Shown in pieces: positions 42,983 to 51,314 of a stretch of DNA of 64,000 nt. Position 1 is the stretch's first letter. The number at the start of each line of letters is the position of its first letter. The notes under the pieces are model-generated. The model had not been told where the DNA came from and did not search any database. It saw nothing but the letters and a program-made list of their open reading frames with translations. Source of the DNA: Martelella mediterranea DSM 17316 (GTDB lineage Bacteria > Pseudomonadota > Alphaproteobacteria > Rhizobiales > Rhizobiaceae); assembly GCF_002043005.1 (NCBI RefSeq), contig NZ_CP020330.1, positions 186,001 through 250,000 on the forward strand, given 5' to 3'. Position numbers and translations under genes: made by a program.

Positions 42983-44761
42983 ATGCGCGCCGTCATGGTG
43001 ATGTTCGATAGCCTCAACCGCCTGTTCCTGCCGGCCTATGGCGCCACGGATGTGGACCTTCCGAATTTCCGCCGGCTGTCAGAGCGCAGCGTGACATTCG
43101 ACCGTTGCTATGCCGGCTCCATGCCCTGCATGCCGGCGCGGCGCGAGATGCATACCGGGCGCTACAATTTCCTGCATCGCGGCTGGGGACCGATCGAGCC
43201 CTTCGACGACAGCGTGCCGGAGATGCTGAGAGGGGCAGGCGTCTACACCCATCTTGTCACCGACCATCAGCATTACTGGGAGGACGGCGGCGCGACCTAT
43301 CACAATCGCTACTCCACCTACGAATTCTTCCGCGGCCAGGAGGGCGATGCCTGGAAGGGCGAGGTCGCGGATCCCGTGATCCCGGAAACCGTGACCTGGC
43401 GCAAGGGCCGGCTCTGGCGGCAGGACTGGATCAACCGCAAATACCTGAAGACCGCCGCCGATTATCCGCAAACGCAGACCTTCGACGCTGGCCTCGGCTT
43501 CATGCGAACCAATGCCGATGACGACAACTGGTTCCTGCAGATCGAATGCTTCGATCCGCACGAGCCGTTTTTCACCGACGAGGCCCACAAGGCCCGCACC
43601 GGCGCGCAAGAGGCCGGGCTGCATTACGACTGGCCGGACTATCGGCCCGTTCTGGAGGACGCGGAAACGCTCGCCCGCCTGCGCAAATCCTATGCGGCGC
43701 TGCTGACCATGTGCGACGACAATCTCGGCCGGGTGATGGACCTCATGGACGCGCAGGACATGTGGAAGGACACGATGCTGATCGTGTGCACTGACCACGG
43801 TTTCCTGCTCGGCGAACACGGCTGGTTCGGCAAGAACATCCAGCCCTGGTTCGAGGAAAACATCCACACCCCGCTGTTCCTCTGGGATCCGCGCACCGGG
43901 GCGGCGGGGACGCGCTCGGATGCCCTCGTGCAAACGATCGATTTCGGCCCGACATTGCTCGAATATTTCGGCGTCGACCGCACGCCCGACATGCAGGGGC
44001 GGCCGATCGCGCCGGTTCTTTCCGGCAGCGAAAAACCGAGGCAGCACGCGCTGTTCGGCGTCTTCGGCGGGCATGTCAACATCACCGATGGCCGCTATGT
44101 CTATATGCGCGGGCCGGCGACCCCATCCAACGGCCCGCTTCACGAATACACGCTGATGCCGACGCGCATGGACCATCGCTTTGCCGTCCCGGACCTGCAG
44201 GAGGCGACCCTCTCCCCGCCCTTCAGCTTTTCGAAGGGCGTTCCGCTGCTGAAGGTCCGGGGCATGGCGATGGGCAACCCCTATGCCTTCGGCAGCCTGC
44301 TCTACGATCTTGAGACCGATCCCGAACAGCGCAATCCGTTGATCGATGACGAGCGCGAGCTCCTGATGGCGCAACGGCTTGTGGAGGCGATGCGCGAGGC
44401 CGAAGCGCCGCCCGAACAATATGAACGCCTCGGCCTGCCCGAGACCGGCGATGTCGGCCCCGAACACCTGCTTGTCCGCAAACAGAGAGAACTCTCGCTG
44501 GAAACCCTTGAACAGGACTGGACATCCGCGCCGGAAACGGAGTTTTCGCCGGCGCTCAGGCAACCGATGGAGACGCTCGACAAGGTCCTTCTGGAACAGG
44601 CCGCCGCAGCCCTTGGCCTCCCCGCCTACGGGCCGTTTATCGAACGCTTCGGTTACCTCTCCCTCTGGCAGATCTCGGTCATGCTGCCGAGCGTCTCGCC
44701 GGAACGGTTAAGGGCGTTTGAACGGACACACGGCCGAGGCGTGATGCAACCGGCAAAATGA
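42983..44761 (+). CDS. Cys-type sulfatase, paralogue 2
   Basis: A 592-residue sulfatase with the formylglycine motif C49-M-P-A-R in the segment GSMPCMPARREMHTGR. It has long, nearly identical blocks with the sulfatase at 31465 (MFDSLNR, NFLHRGWGP, FDPHEPFF, PHYDWPDYRPVLED-like and VCTDHG). The metal-site Asp is in MFDS and the later pair in CTDHGFLLGEHGWFG. No signal peptide is present. It lies 36 bases after the TetR gene with AGGAGA before the ATG, so it ends the transporter operon. It probably has a substrate related but not identical to that of paralogue 1. Confidence 0.9.
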   Translation: MRAVMVMFDSLNRLFLPAYGATDVDLPNFRRLSERSVTFDRCYAGSMPCMPARREMHTGRYNFLHRGWGPIEPFDDSVPEMLRGAGVYTHLVTDHQHYWEDGGATYHNRYSTYEFFRGQEGDAWKGEVADPVIPETVTWRKGRLWRQDWINRKYLKTAADYPQTQTFDAGLGFMRTNADDDNWFLQIECFDPHEPFFTDEAHKARTGAQEAGLHYDWPDYRPVLEDAETLARLRKSYAALLTMCDDNLGRVMDLMDAQDMWKDTMLIVCTDHGFLLGEHGWFGKNIQPWFEENIHTPLFLWDPRTGAAGTRSDALVQTIDFGPTLLEYFGVDRTPDMQGRPIAPVLSGSEKPRQHALFGVFGGHVNITDGRYVYMRGPATPSNGPLHEYTLMPTRMDHRFAVPDLQEATLSPPFSFSKGVPLLKVRGMAMGNPYAFGSLLYDLETDPEQRNPLIDDERELLMAQRLVEAMREAEAPPEQYERLGLPETGDVGPEHLLVRKQRELSLETLEQDWTSAPETEFSPALRQPMETLDKVLLEQAAAALGLPAYGPFIERFGYLSLWQISVMLPSVSPERLRAFERTHGRGVMQPAK

Positions 44762-44787
44762 TGGCCGCCTGAACCAATGCATTTCGT

Positions 44788-44827
44788 CATCATCCGCCGC
44801 GCACTGTCCGGCGCGCGGCGGATGATG
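44788..44827. terminator. Bidirectional terminator between convergent genes
   Basis: CATCATCCGCCGCGC and GCGCGGCGGATGATG form a perfect 15-bp stem with a 10-base loop, lying 26 bases after the sulfatase stop and 12 bases beyond the GH3 stop on the opposite strand. A short T-run (GGTTTTC) follows on the plus strand. It should end transcription from both sides. Confidence 0.75.
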
Positions 44828-44839
44828 GTTTTCAGGTCA

Positions 44840-47335
44840 TCAGGCCGGTTCTGACCATTCGGTCTCAAGATCGACGGCCAGACGCTGGCGGATATCGCCG
44901 GCATTGGCGGCCACGAGAAGCGCGTAGCGGCCGGCAGGCGCCATCCATCTCTGGCGTTCCACATCGAAATAGGCGAGATCGCGCGGCACGATGCCGAGGC
45001 TGGCCGTTCCGCTCTGTCCTGGCTTCAGGGCCAGACGCGCGAAGGCGCGCAGTTCCTTTTCCGGGCGGGCGACAGGAACGTCTTTAGCCATGGCTTCCGG
45101 ATGGACGTAAAGCTGCACGACCTCGACGCCATCCGCCGCGCCCGAATTGACGATCGGTACGGTGACGGTGACACCGGCATCGGTCATAATCTCGGTGTCT
45201 GCGACGGCCTCGCCCCAGGTAAACTGCGTGTAGCCGAGGCCGAAACCGAAGGGAAAGAGTGGCGGTACATTGTGACTGTCGTGATGGCGATAGCCGACGA
45301 AAACGCCCTCATCGTAGCGCACATGCCCGTCCTTGCCGGGATAGGTGAGCGCGTCTTCGCTCCAGGCCGAATTGTCCTTCATGCGGCGTGGGAAGGTCTG
45401 CGGCAGCCGTCCGCCGGGAGATGCCGCGCCGCTCAGCACATCGGCAATCGCATTGCCGACCTCCTGTCCCGGGTACCAGAACTGGACGACCGATTTCACC
45501 TTGTCGAGCCAGGGCATTTCCACCGGCCCGCCGGTCTGCAGAACCACGACCGTGTTCGGATTGACGGCGGCAACGGCCTCGATCAGTGCATTCTGCCTGC
45601 CGGGCAGGGTCATGTCCGGCAGATCATACCCCTCGCTGTCCCATTCCTCCTGGCGGCCGACGAACAGCACCGCCACATCCTGCTCCGCCGCAAGCCTGAC
45701 GGCATCATCGATTTCCGGCTGCCCCATCGTCTTTTCAATCCCGAACCTGAGCGCGCGGACGGTGATGCCGTTATCGGCGGTTGCCGGGGAACAATAGTCG
45801 ATGACCAGCTGATAGGTGGTCCCGGCCTGAAGTTCGATATCCGCCAGCCTCTCATCATTGGCCGTGCCGAAAAAGTTCTGTCCGTGCGCCCAGTCGCTCT
45901 CGCCGTCGATCAGCAGTTCGCCATCAAGATAGGCGCGCGCAAGGCCGGCATTGGTCATTCCGGCGCGGTAGGTCCCGCTCTCCTCCGGAGTGAAGGTGGC
46001 GACGGCCCGCACGGAAAAATCGTTCTGGTCCAGTTCCGGTGCGGGCAAGTCGAACCAGAAGCAGTTGAGCGCCTCCTCGGTTGCGATGTGAGCGGGCTTG
46101 CCTTCAAGCCGGCGGCCGTGATGGAACCGAAGCTCGATATCGCCCTGCAGGACCTGCGTCAGCCTGTTGTTGGTGCAGCCCTTGGCATGGGAAACGCGAT
46201 TGTCACCGAAGGCGGCCTTCAGTCCCTCCACCGGCGTCACCCGGTAGGGCGCGTTGATCTGCGCCGATCCGCCGCCCATCAACCGCGCCACGCCGGCATT
46301 GGGTCCGAGGGCCGCGATCGATACGGTGTTTTCCAGCGGCAGCAGGTCGCCTTCATTCTTCAGAAGAACGGCGCCTTCCGCACCGAGGCGACGGATCAGC
46401 GCACGGGTCTCCGGCGCATCACGCGACGTTTCCGCCTCGGGACCTGCGCTGTCGAAGGCGCCGACACGCTCGAACAGGACGAGCAGGCGCCGCGTTGCGG
46501 CACGGATCGTCTCGGGATCAACCTCCCCGGCCTTCACCGCGTCAAGAAGCCTGGTGCCGCGATAGCGTGCCGGCCCCGGCATTTCGAGGTCGTGCCCGGC
46601 ATTGACCGAGCTCGCGACCGAATTCGTGCCGAACCAGTCCGACATGAAGATGCCGTCATAGCCGAACTCACCCCGCATCACGTCCTGCAGCGCCCATTTG
46701 TGGCTGTCCATATGGATGCCGTTGAGCCGGTTATAACCGGTCATCACCGCCCAGACGCCCGCCTTCTTGACCGCGGCCTCGAACGGCGGCAGGTAGATTT
46801 CGCGCAGCGTCCTCTCGTCGACATCGGAGGACACCGTCTGCCGGTCGATTTCGGAATCATTGGCGACGAAATGCTTGATCGTCGCCCCGACTCCATTGTC
46901 CTGCAGGCCCTTGATATAGGCGACGGCCAACATGGATGTCAGCAGCGGGTCTTCCGAATAGCATTCGAAATTGCGCCCGTTGAGGCCCGAGCGGTGTATG
47001 TTGACCGTCGGTGCCAGCAGCACGCGCGCCCCCTTCGAACGCGCCTCGGCGGCGAGCGTCGCCCCCATTTCATAAGCCGCGTCGCTGTTCCAGCTCGCGC
47101 CAAGCGCGATGGCGCAGGGGAAGGCAGCGGCCGGCGTGCCGTTGGTCAGCCCGCCCGCGCCGCGTGCGCCATTGGGGCCATCGGAGACCTTCACGGCCGG
47201 GATGGCGAGGCGCGGGATCGGAACGGTGGTCCAGAAATCCGCGCCCGCCATCAGCGAGACCTGCTCCTCCAGGGTCAATTCGTCCAGAAGTTGCTCGATA
47301 TTGACGGCAGCGCCGCGCGTCTGCTCGCTGTTCAT
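44840..47335 (-). CDS. GH3 family beta-glycosidase with PA14 domain
   Basis: An 831-residue beta-glucosidase-type GH3 enzyme: barrel domain (residues 10-300) with KVSDGPNGARG, the NGRNFECYSEDP and KHFVANDSEIDR segments, and the nucleophile Asp in GIFMSDWFGT; an alpha/beta sandwich with LLKNEGDLLPL; a PA14-like insertion at about 390-550 (FWFDLPAPELDQNDF, GTYRAGMTNAG, YLDGELLIDG); and a C-terminal fibronectin III-like domain. PA14 insertions shape the substrate site in this group. No signal peptide is seen, so it is cytoplasmic. The start at 47335 follows GGGAGG. A -10-like TATGAT (47421-47426) and the operator at 47429 lie just upstream. Confidence 0.9.
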   Translation of the reverse strand: MNSEQTRGAAVNIEQLLDELTLEEQVSLMAGADFWTTVPIPRLAIPAVKVSDGPNGARGAGGLTNGTPAAAFPCAIALGASWNSDAAYEMGATLAAEARSKGARVLLAPTVNIHRSGLNGRNFECYSEDPLLTSMLAVAYIKGLQDNGVGATIKHFVANDSEIDRQTVSSDVDERTLREIYLPPFEAAVKKAGVWAVMTGYNRLNGIHMDSHKWALQDVMRGEFGYDGIFMSDWFGTNSVASSVNAGHDLEMPGPARYRGTRLLDAVKAGEVDPETIRAATRRLLVLFERVGAFDSAGPEAETSRDAPETRALIRRLGAEGAVLLKNEGDLLPLENTVSIAALGPNAGVARLMGGGSAQINAPYRVTPVEGLKAAFGDNRVSHAKGCTNNRLTQVLQGDIELRFHHGRRLEGKPAHIATEEALNCFWFDLPAPELDQNDFSVRAVATFTPEESGTYRAGMTNAGLARAYLDGELLIDGESDWAHGQNFFGTANDERLADIELQAGTTYQLVIDYCSPATADNGITVRALRFGIEKTMGQPEIDDAVRLAAEQDVAVLFVGRQEEWDSEGYDLPDMTLPGRQNALIEAVAAVNPNTVVVLQTGGPVEMPWLDKVKSVVQFWYPGQEVGNAIADVLSGAASPGGRLPQTFPRRMKDNSAWSEDALTYPGKDGHVRYDEGVFVGYRHHDSHNVPPLFPFGFGLGYTQFTWGEAVADTEIMTDAGVTVTVPIVNSGAADGVEVVQLYVHPEAMAKDVPVARPEKELRAFARLALKPGQSGTASLGIVPRDLAYFDVERQRWMAPAGRYALLVAANAGDIRQRLAVDLETEWSEPA

Positions 47336-47420
47336 ACTCGCCTCCCTTGATATCCGGCATGCTCGTTCCTGACCGACAACCACCCGGTCGGCGTGGCGTC
47401 GATCACTGTCGCGACACGAA

Positions 47421-47448
47421 ATCATAAAAATCTACCAATTACTAGGTT
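47421..47448 (-). promoter_or_regulatory. GH3/TetR divergent control region with second copy of the 20-bp operator
   Basis: On the minus strand AACCTAGTAATTGGTAGATT (47448-47429) matches the transporter-operon palindrome at 36801 in 16 of 20 bases, with arms AACCTA and TAGRTT kept. It sits directly upstream of TATGAT (47426-47421), a good -10 for the GH3 gene, so it overlaps the -35 position. On the plus side it is 53 bases upstream of the TetR gene at 47502. Both genes could be controlled by either TetR protein. Confidence 0.65.
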
Positions 47449-47501
47449 TTTAAATCGGGCGCATTTCGTGTAATCTGAGAGCCGAATGGAGACGCCATCG
47501 C

Positions 47502-48143
47502 ATGCCGAGGAAAAACCTGACGCAACCCGCCCCTCAAAAGCCAGAGAGCCGTGCGCGCGGCCCATATGGAAAGGGCCGGCAGCGGCGTGCGGAAATCGTG
47601 AAAGCGGCAGTTCGGGTGTTCAGCCAATCGGGCTATCAGAATGCGGCCATTGCCACCGTCGCCGCGGAGGTGGGGCTGACGCTTCCCGGCCTGCTGCACT
47701 ATTTCCCGAGCAAGACCGATTTGCTGCTGGCTGTCCTGGAACAGCGCGATGAAGTCACCGCCGACATGCTGCCGAAGGAGAGCGCCGACTGGCGCACATT
47801 CCTCGGTTCGCTGGTGGACATCGTCCGGTATAACGAGACGATCCCGGGCGTGATCCGCGCCTTCGCGCTTCTGTCGGTGGAAAGCCTATCGGCCGACCAT
47901 CCAGCGGCGGACTGGTTCGCGGACCGATCGGCAAAGACGCACGCCATGATCGCCAGAGCGCTCAGATCCGGACAGGCCGAGGGGACATTCGACCCGGCCG
48001 CCGATGCGGGCGCCCTCGCCTTCGAAATCATCGCCATGATGGACGGCCTGCAGGAGCAATGGCTGCGCTCGGGCGAAACCATCGACATGGCCGGCATCTT
48101 CGAAACCTACATCAACCGGCTTGCTGCGCGATACAGCCGCTGA
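47502..48143 (+). CDS. TetR-family transcriptional regulator (paralogue 2)
   Basis: A 213-residue regulator with a basic N-terminus of about 28 residues, a helix-turn-helix domain (RRAEIVKAAVRVFSQSGYQNAAIATVAAEVGLTLPGLLHYFPSKTDLLLAVL) and a C-terminal ligand-binding domain. It is divergent from the GH3 gene at 47335, with the shared-type operator between them. Its similarity to the TetR protein at 42326, including the LLHYFPSK segment, indicates a duplication. It is probably a repressor that responds to a sugar derived from the glycan. Confidence 0.88.
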   Translation: MPRKNLTQPAPQKPESRARGPYGKGRQRRAEIVKAAVRVFSQSGYQNAAIATVAAEVGLTLPGLLHYFPSKTDLLLAVLEQRDEVTADMLPKESADWRTFLGSLVDIVRYNETIPGVIRAFALLSVESLSADHPAADWFADRSAKTHAMIARALRSGQAEGTFDPAADAGALAFEIIAMMDGLQEQWLRSGETIDMAGIFETYINRLAARYSR

Positions 48144-48417
48144 TCGCTCGCGATTTGGGCCGTCCAGCGATCGCGCTGAATGACACTGGAAACCATCGCC
48201 ACAATGAGCGTTGATTCCAAAATCAGCCTGCCCGCGGCGAGCTGGTCCGTTTCCGGCTCGAGAGCCCCTCAGCGATTACGCTATGTGGTGTAGCTTGGAC
48301 GACCACGTTTGGACGGAGGCGATGGTGACATTGTCGCCTCTCTGACAACAGACTTATCTGGATTGCTGAACGCGTCGACGAGGCCGGACCGGAATTGCTC
48401 CGGAAGCTCCCGGGCGG
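48144..48417. other. Gap between TetR and the Tct operon
   Basis: About 270 bases between convergent genes. On the minus strand there is a 45-codon open stretch (TARELPEQFRSGLVDAFSNP, then SPPSKRGRPSYTT) ending near 48285 that could be a remnant of a DNA-binding or transposase-like protein, but I cannot assign it. A short dyad, CCGGAATTGCTCCGG, lies near 48389-48403. No convincing terminator was seen. Confidence 0.3.
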
Positions 48418-49908
48418 TCAACCGATCGACTTGACCAGCCGTTTCAACCCCGGGAGTGCGGTCAGCACCAGAAGCAGGACCGAAATCGCGATCATGACGG
48501 CACTGCCCGGTCGCTGGAGGAAGATCATCGGGTCGCCGCGTGACAAAAGCATGGCCCGGCGCAGATATTCCTCCATCATGGGCCCGAGGATGAAGCCGAT
48601 CAGAAGCGGCGCGGGTTCGTAGCGGTAAAGCCTCAAGACATAGCCGAGCAGGCCGAAGCCGAGCATGGTCCAGACATCGAAGAGCGAGTGATCAAGGCTG
48701 TAGACGCCGATCGAGATCAGGACGACGATCGTCGGATAGAGGAAATAATGCGGAATACGCAGCAGCCTCACCCAGATGCCGATCAGCGGAATGTTGAGCA
48801 CCAGCAGGAAAAGATTGCCGAACAGGAAGGAGACGATCAGGCCCCAGAACAGCGCCGGGTGATCGGAGATCAGGCGCGGCCCGGGGGTGACGCCGTGGAT
48901 CATCAGGGCGCCGATCATCAGCGCCATCGTCGTGGATCCCGGTATGCCGAGCGTCAGCGTCGGGATGAAGGCGGTCTGGGCTGCGGCATTATTGGCCGAT
49001 TCCGGCACCACCACTCCCTCGATCGCGCCCTTGCCGAAATTGGCGCGGTTGGGCGAGACGCGCTTTTCCACGGCATAGCCGATCGAAGAGGCGACCGTCT
49101 GGCCAGTGCCCGGCAATGTGCCGAAAAAGCTGCCGATCAGGCTGCCGCGAAGCGCCGGGCCGAGGCAACGCAGCCATTCGCCGCGCATCGGCAAGAAACG
49201 CTGCCAGGAGACCTTTTCCATGGCATAGGAGGCCGATGCCCCGCGCGCGGAAAACATCGCTTCGGAGACGCCGAAGAGCCCCATGGCGACGACCACGAGA
49301 TTGATGCCGTCGCGGAGATCCTGAACGCCGCCGGTAAAGCGGGTGGCGCCGCTGTTGACGTCGACGCCGATCGTGCCGAGTAGAACGCCCAGCGTCACCA
49401 TCATCACGCCGCGCAGCGTGCCGGAACTGGAGACCACGGATGCCGCGACAAGGCCGAGCAACATCACCGCGAAATAATCCGCCGGTTCCAATAGAAGCGC
49501 GAAATCCGCGAGCAGCGGCGCGAGCGCGGCAATCACCAGAATGCCGAAAACGCCGCCGAAGAACGAGGCAAGCGCGGTGACCAGAAGGGCGACGCCGGCG
49601 CGGCCCTCGCGCGCCATCGGATAGCCGTCGAGGCAGGTGATCGAGGAGGACGGCGTGCCCGGAATATTGAGCAGGATGGAGGCGATCGAGCCGCCATATT
49701 CCGCGCCGTAATAGACCCCGGCGAGCATGACGAGCGCGGTTTCCGGCGGCAGGTAGAAAGAGACCGGCAGCAGCATCGCAACCGCCGCCAGCGGACCGAG
49801 GCCAGGCAGAACGCCGATAAAGGTGCCGAGAAACGTACCGAGGAAACAGTAAAGAAGGTTGGAAACCGTGGTGGCGGTGGCAAAGCCGAGGGCGAGATTG
49901 TCGAGCAT
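48418..49908 (-). CDS. tctA: Tripartite tricarboxylate transporter, large membrane subunit (TctA family)
   Basis: A 496-residue integral membrane protein with about 11-12 segments. The TctA hallmark GVLPGLGPLAAVAMLLPVSFYL near residue 35 and the GSIASILLNIPGTPSSSITCLDGYPMAREG stretch are present, along with ESANNAAAQTAFIPTLTLGIPGSTTMAL near residue 305. It transports an organic acid using an ion gradient, with ligand delivered by the periplasmic TctC. It is the last gene of the four-gene operon, four bases after TctB. Confidence 0.92.
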   Translation of the reverse strand: MLDNLALGFATATTVSNLLYCFLGTFLGTFIGVLPGLGPLAAVAMLLPVSFYLPPETALVMLAGVYYGAEYGGSIASILLNIPGTPSSSITCLDGYPMAREGRAGVALLVTALASFFGGVFGILVIAALAPLLADFALLLEPADYFAVMLLGLVAASVVSSSGTLRGVMMVTLGVLLGTIGVDVNSGATRFTGGVQDLRDGINLVVVAMGLFGVSEAMFSARGASASYAMEKVSWQRFLPMRGEWLRCLGPALRGSLIGSFFGTLPGTGQTVASSIGYAVEKRVSPNRANFGKGAIEGVVVPESANNAAAQTAFIPTLTLGIPGSTTMALMIGALMIHGVTPGPRLISDHPALFWGLIVSFLFGNLFLLVLNIPLIGIWVRLLRIPHYFLYPTIVVLISIGVYSLDHSLFDVWTMLGFGLLGYVLRLYRYEPAPLLIGFILGPMMEEYLRRAMLLSRGDPMIFLQRPGSAVMIAISVLLLVLTALPGLKRLVKSIG

Positions 49909-49911
49909 GGT

Positions 49912-50355
49912 TCAAAATCCCCGGAACGCTTCAAGCGGCAGCCTGAGACCGAAAATGAAGACGAGCCAGACGCCGAAAACGGCGCCGAGGACGAAACCCG
50001 CGCGTCGCAGCGGGGAGAGCGCGTCGACCGCGAAGCTGGCGATGAGGACGCAGACGCCAGCGCCCGGCAGCACGCCGAAGCGTGGTGTGACCAGCGCAAA
50101 ACTTCCCACCGCAAGCACGATCGGAACGACCGCGCGCCAGTCGACCTTCTGATGTTCGGCGCGGTCCTTCATGTCGCCGACAAAGGCGACGGCTGCAAGG
50201 ATGACGAGAATGCCGCCGGCTATCAGCGGAAAGGCGCCGGGACCCATGCGCCGCGGCGTGCCTAGGTCGAGCACGGTCAGCGAACCGAAGATAAAAACGA
50301 GGGCGATCGCGCCGATGAGAAGCGTGCCCGCCTGCGCCGAAAGCTTCTTCAGCAT
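49912..50355 (-). CDS. tctB: Tripartite tricarboxylate transporter, small membrane subunit (TctB family)
   Basis: A 147-residue membrane protein with four hydrophobic segments and the LDLGTPRRMGPGAFPLIAGGILVILA stretch typical of TctB. It forms the membrane part together with TctA. Its start lies seven bases inside the end of the BMP-domain gene, so translation is probably coupled. Confidence 0.88.
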   Translation of the reverse strand: MLKKLSAQAGTLLIGAIALVFIFGSLTVLDLGTPRRMGPGAFPLIAGGILVILAAVAFVGDMKDRAEHQKVDWRAVVPIVLAVGSFALVTPRFGVLPGAGVCVLIASFAVDALSPLRRAGFVLGAVFGVWLVFIFGLRLPLEAFRGF

Positions 50356-51314
50356 CGCCCGGTCTCCGTTTCAGGTTCGAACTCCGCCCCGTCATAGGTC
50401 TCGGAAACGATGATGCTGCGATCGCGGATAGCCCCTGCGGCGGTAGCGACCCGTTCGGCGACGGCATCAGGAACATCCGCGCCGAGCGCAAGCGAAGCAT
50501 AATCGCCTTCCGAAAGACCCAAAATGACCGGTGCCCGTGGCAGCCTTCCCGCCGCGACATCGGCAATGGCACGCTCCACGCCAAGATCGATCCGCGCCAG
50601 TGCCGAGGCGACAAACACATCAGGCGCCAGCGCCGTCCAGTCGAGCGCATTGCCGATCTGTAAAGTGCCGGCGGCCCGGCAGGCCTCGATCGCGCCCTGT
50701 CTGGCGCCGTTCAGCATGGTGAAGATGATGTCTGCACCGGCCTTGATCTCGGCATCGGCCCAGCGCCGGGTGATCGCATTATCGTCCTGCGAGCCGCAGA
50801 AGACCGTCAGAACGTGGACGGCGGGATCGGTCTCCATCACGCCCTGCACGAAGGCGGCGCGACCCTTCAGGCCCGGTCGGACGCGGTGACCGGAAAGATG
50901 GCCGACCGTGCCGGTCTTCGTCATCAGCGCCGCCAGGCATCCGGCAAGATAGGCCGAATGCTCCTGCGCGACATCATAGCTTGCCAGATTTTCCGCATGG
51001 GCGTGGCCCTGGACGATGGCGAAGGACTTTTCCGGCCAGTCGAGCGCGAGCACAGGCATGACCCGATCGCCCTGCCCACCGATGAAAACCAGCCCGTCGA
51101 AATCCGGCAGTATTCCGCCGAGGCTTTCGAGGATTTCGGCCGTGTCATAGGCAAGCCCGTCGACAATGCTGATCCGGCCCTTGCCCGCACGCGCCGCCTG
51201 GCGCGCGCCGGCAAGACCGCTGGCATTGAAGCCCGCATCCTCCGCCTCGCCGATGACGACGACGGCGATCTGCGGCAAGTCGGGTTGCTCCGCGGCAAGC
51301 GGCCTGATGCGCAT
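50349..51314 (-). CDS. BMP/Med-family domain protein without signal peptide
   Basis: A 321-residue protein with the fold of ABC-type basic membrane lipoproteins (Med/BMP, nucleoside binding). It has IAVVVIGEAEDAGFNASGLAGARQAA, the FDGLVFIGGQGD and SAYLAGCLAALMTKTGTVGHLSG segments, and DIIFTMLNGARQGAIEACRAAG. Known BMP proteins are exported lipoproteins with a lipobox; here the start fits TGATG coupling with TctC and leaves only about 12 hydrophilic residues before the first strand, so the protein should stay in the cytoplasm. Its place between TctC and TctB in the operon is unusual. It could be an enzyme or a ligand sensor. Confidence 0.8.
   Translation of the reverse strand: MRIRPLAAEQPDLPQIAVVVIGEAEDAGFNASGLAGARQAARAGKGRISIVDGLAYDTAEILESLGGILPDFDGLVFIGGQGDRVMPVLALDWPEKSFAIVQGHAHAENLASYDVAQEHSAYLAGCLAALMTKTGTVGHLSGHRVRPGLKGRAAFVQGVMETDPAVHVLTVFCGSQDDNAITRRWADAEIKAGADIIFTMLNGARQGAIEACRAAGTLQIGNALDWTALAPDVFVASALARIDLGVERAIADVAAGRLPRAPVILGLSEGDYASLALGADVPDAVAERVATAAGAIRDRSIIVSETYDGAEFEPETETGRC

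Noticed and set aside
45101..47350. Plus-strand ORF of 749 codons opposite the PA14-type GH3
   Set aside because: The GH3 frame has catalytic and PA14 motifs; the opposite frame has only Arg/His/Asp-rich sequence.
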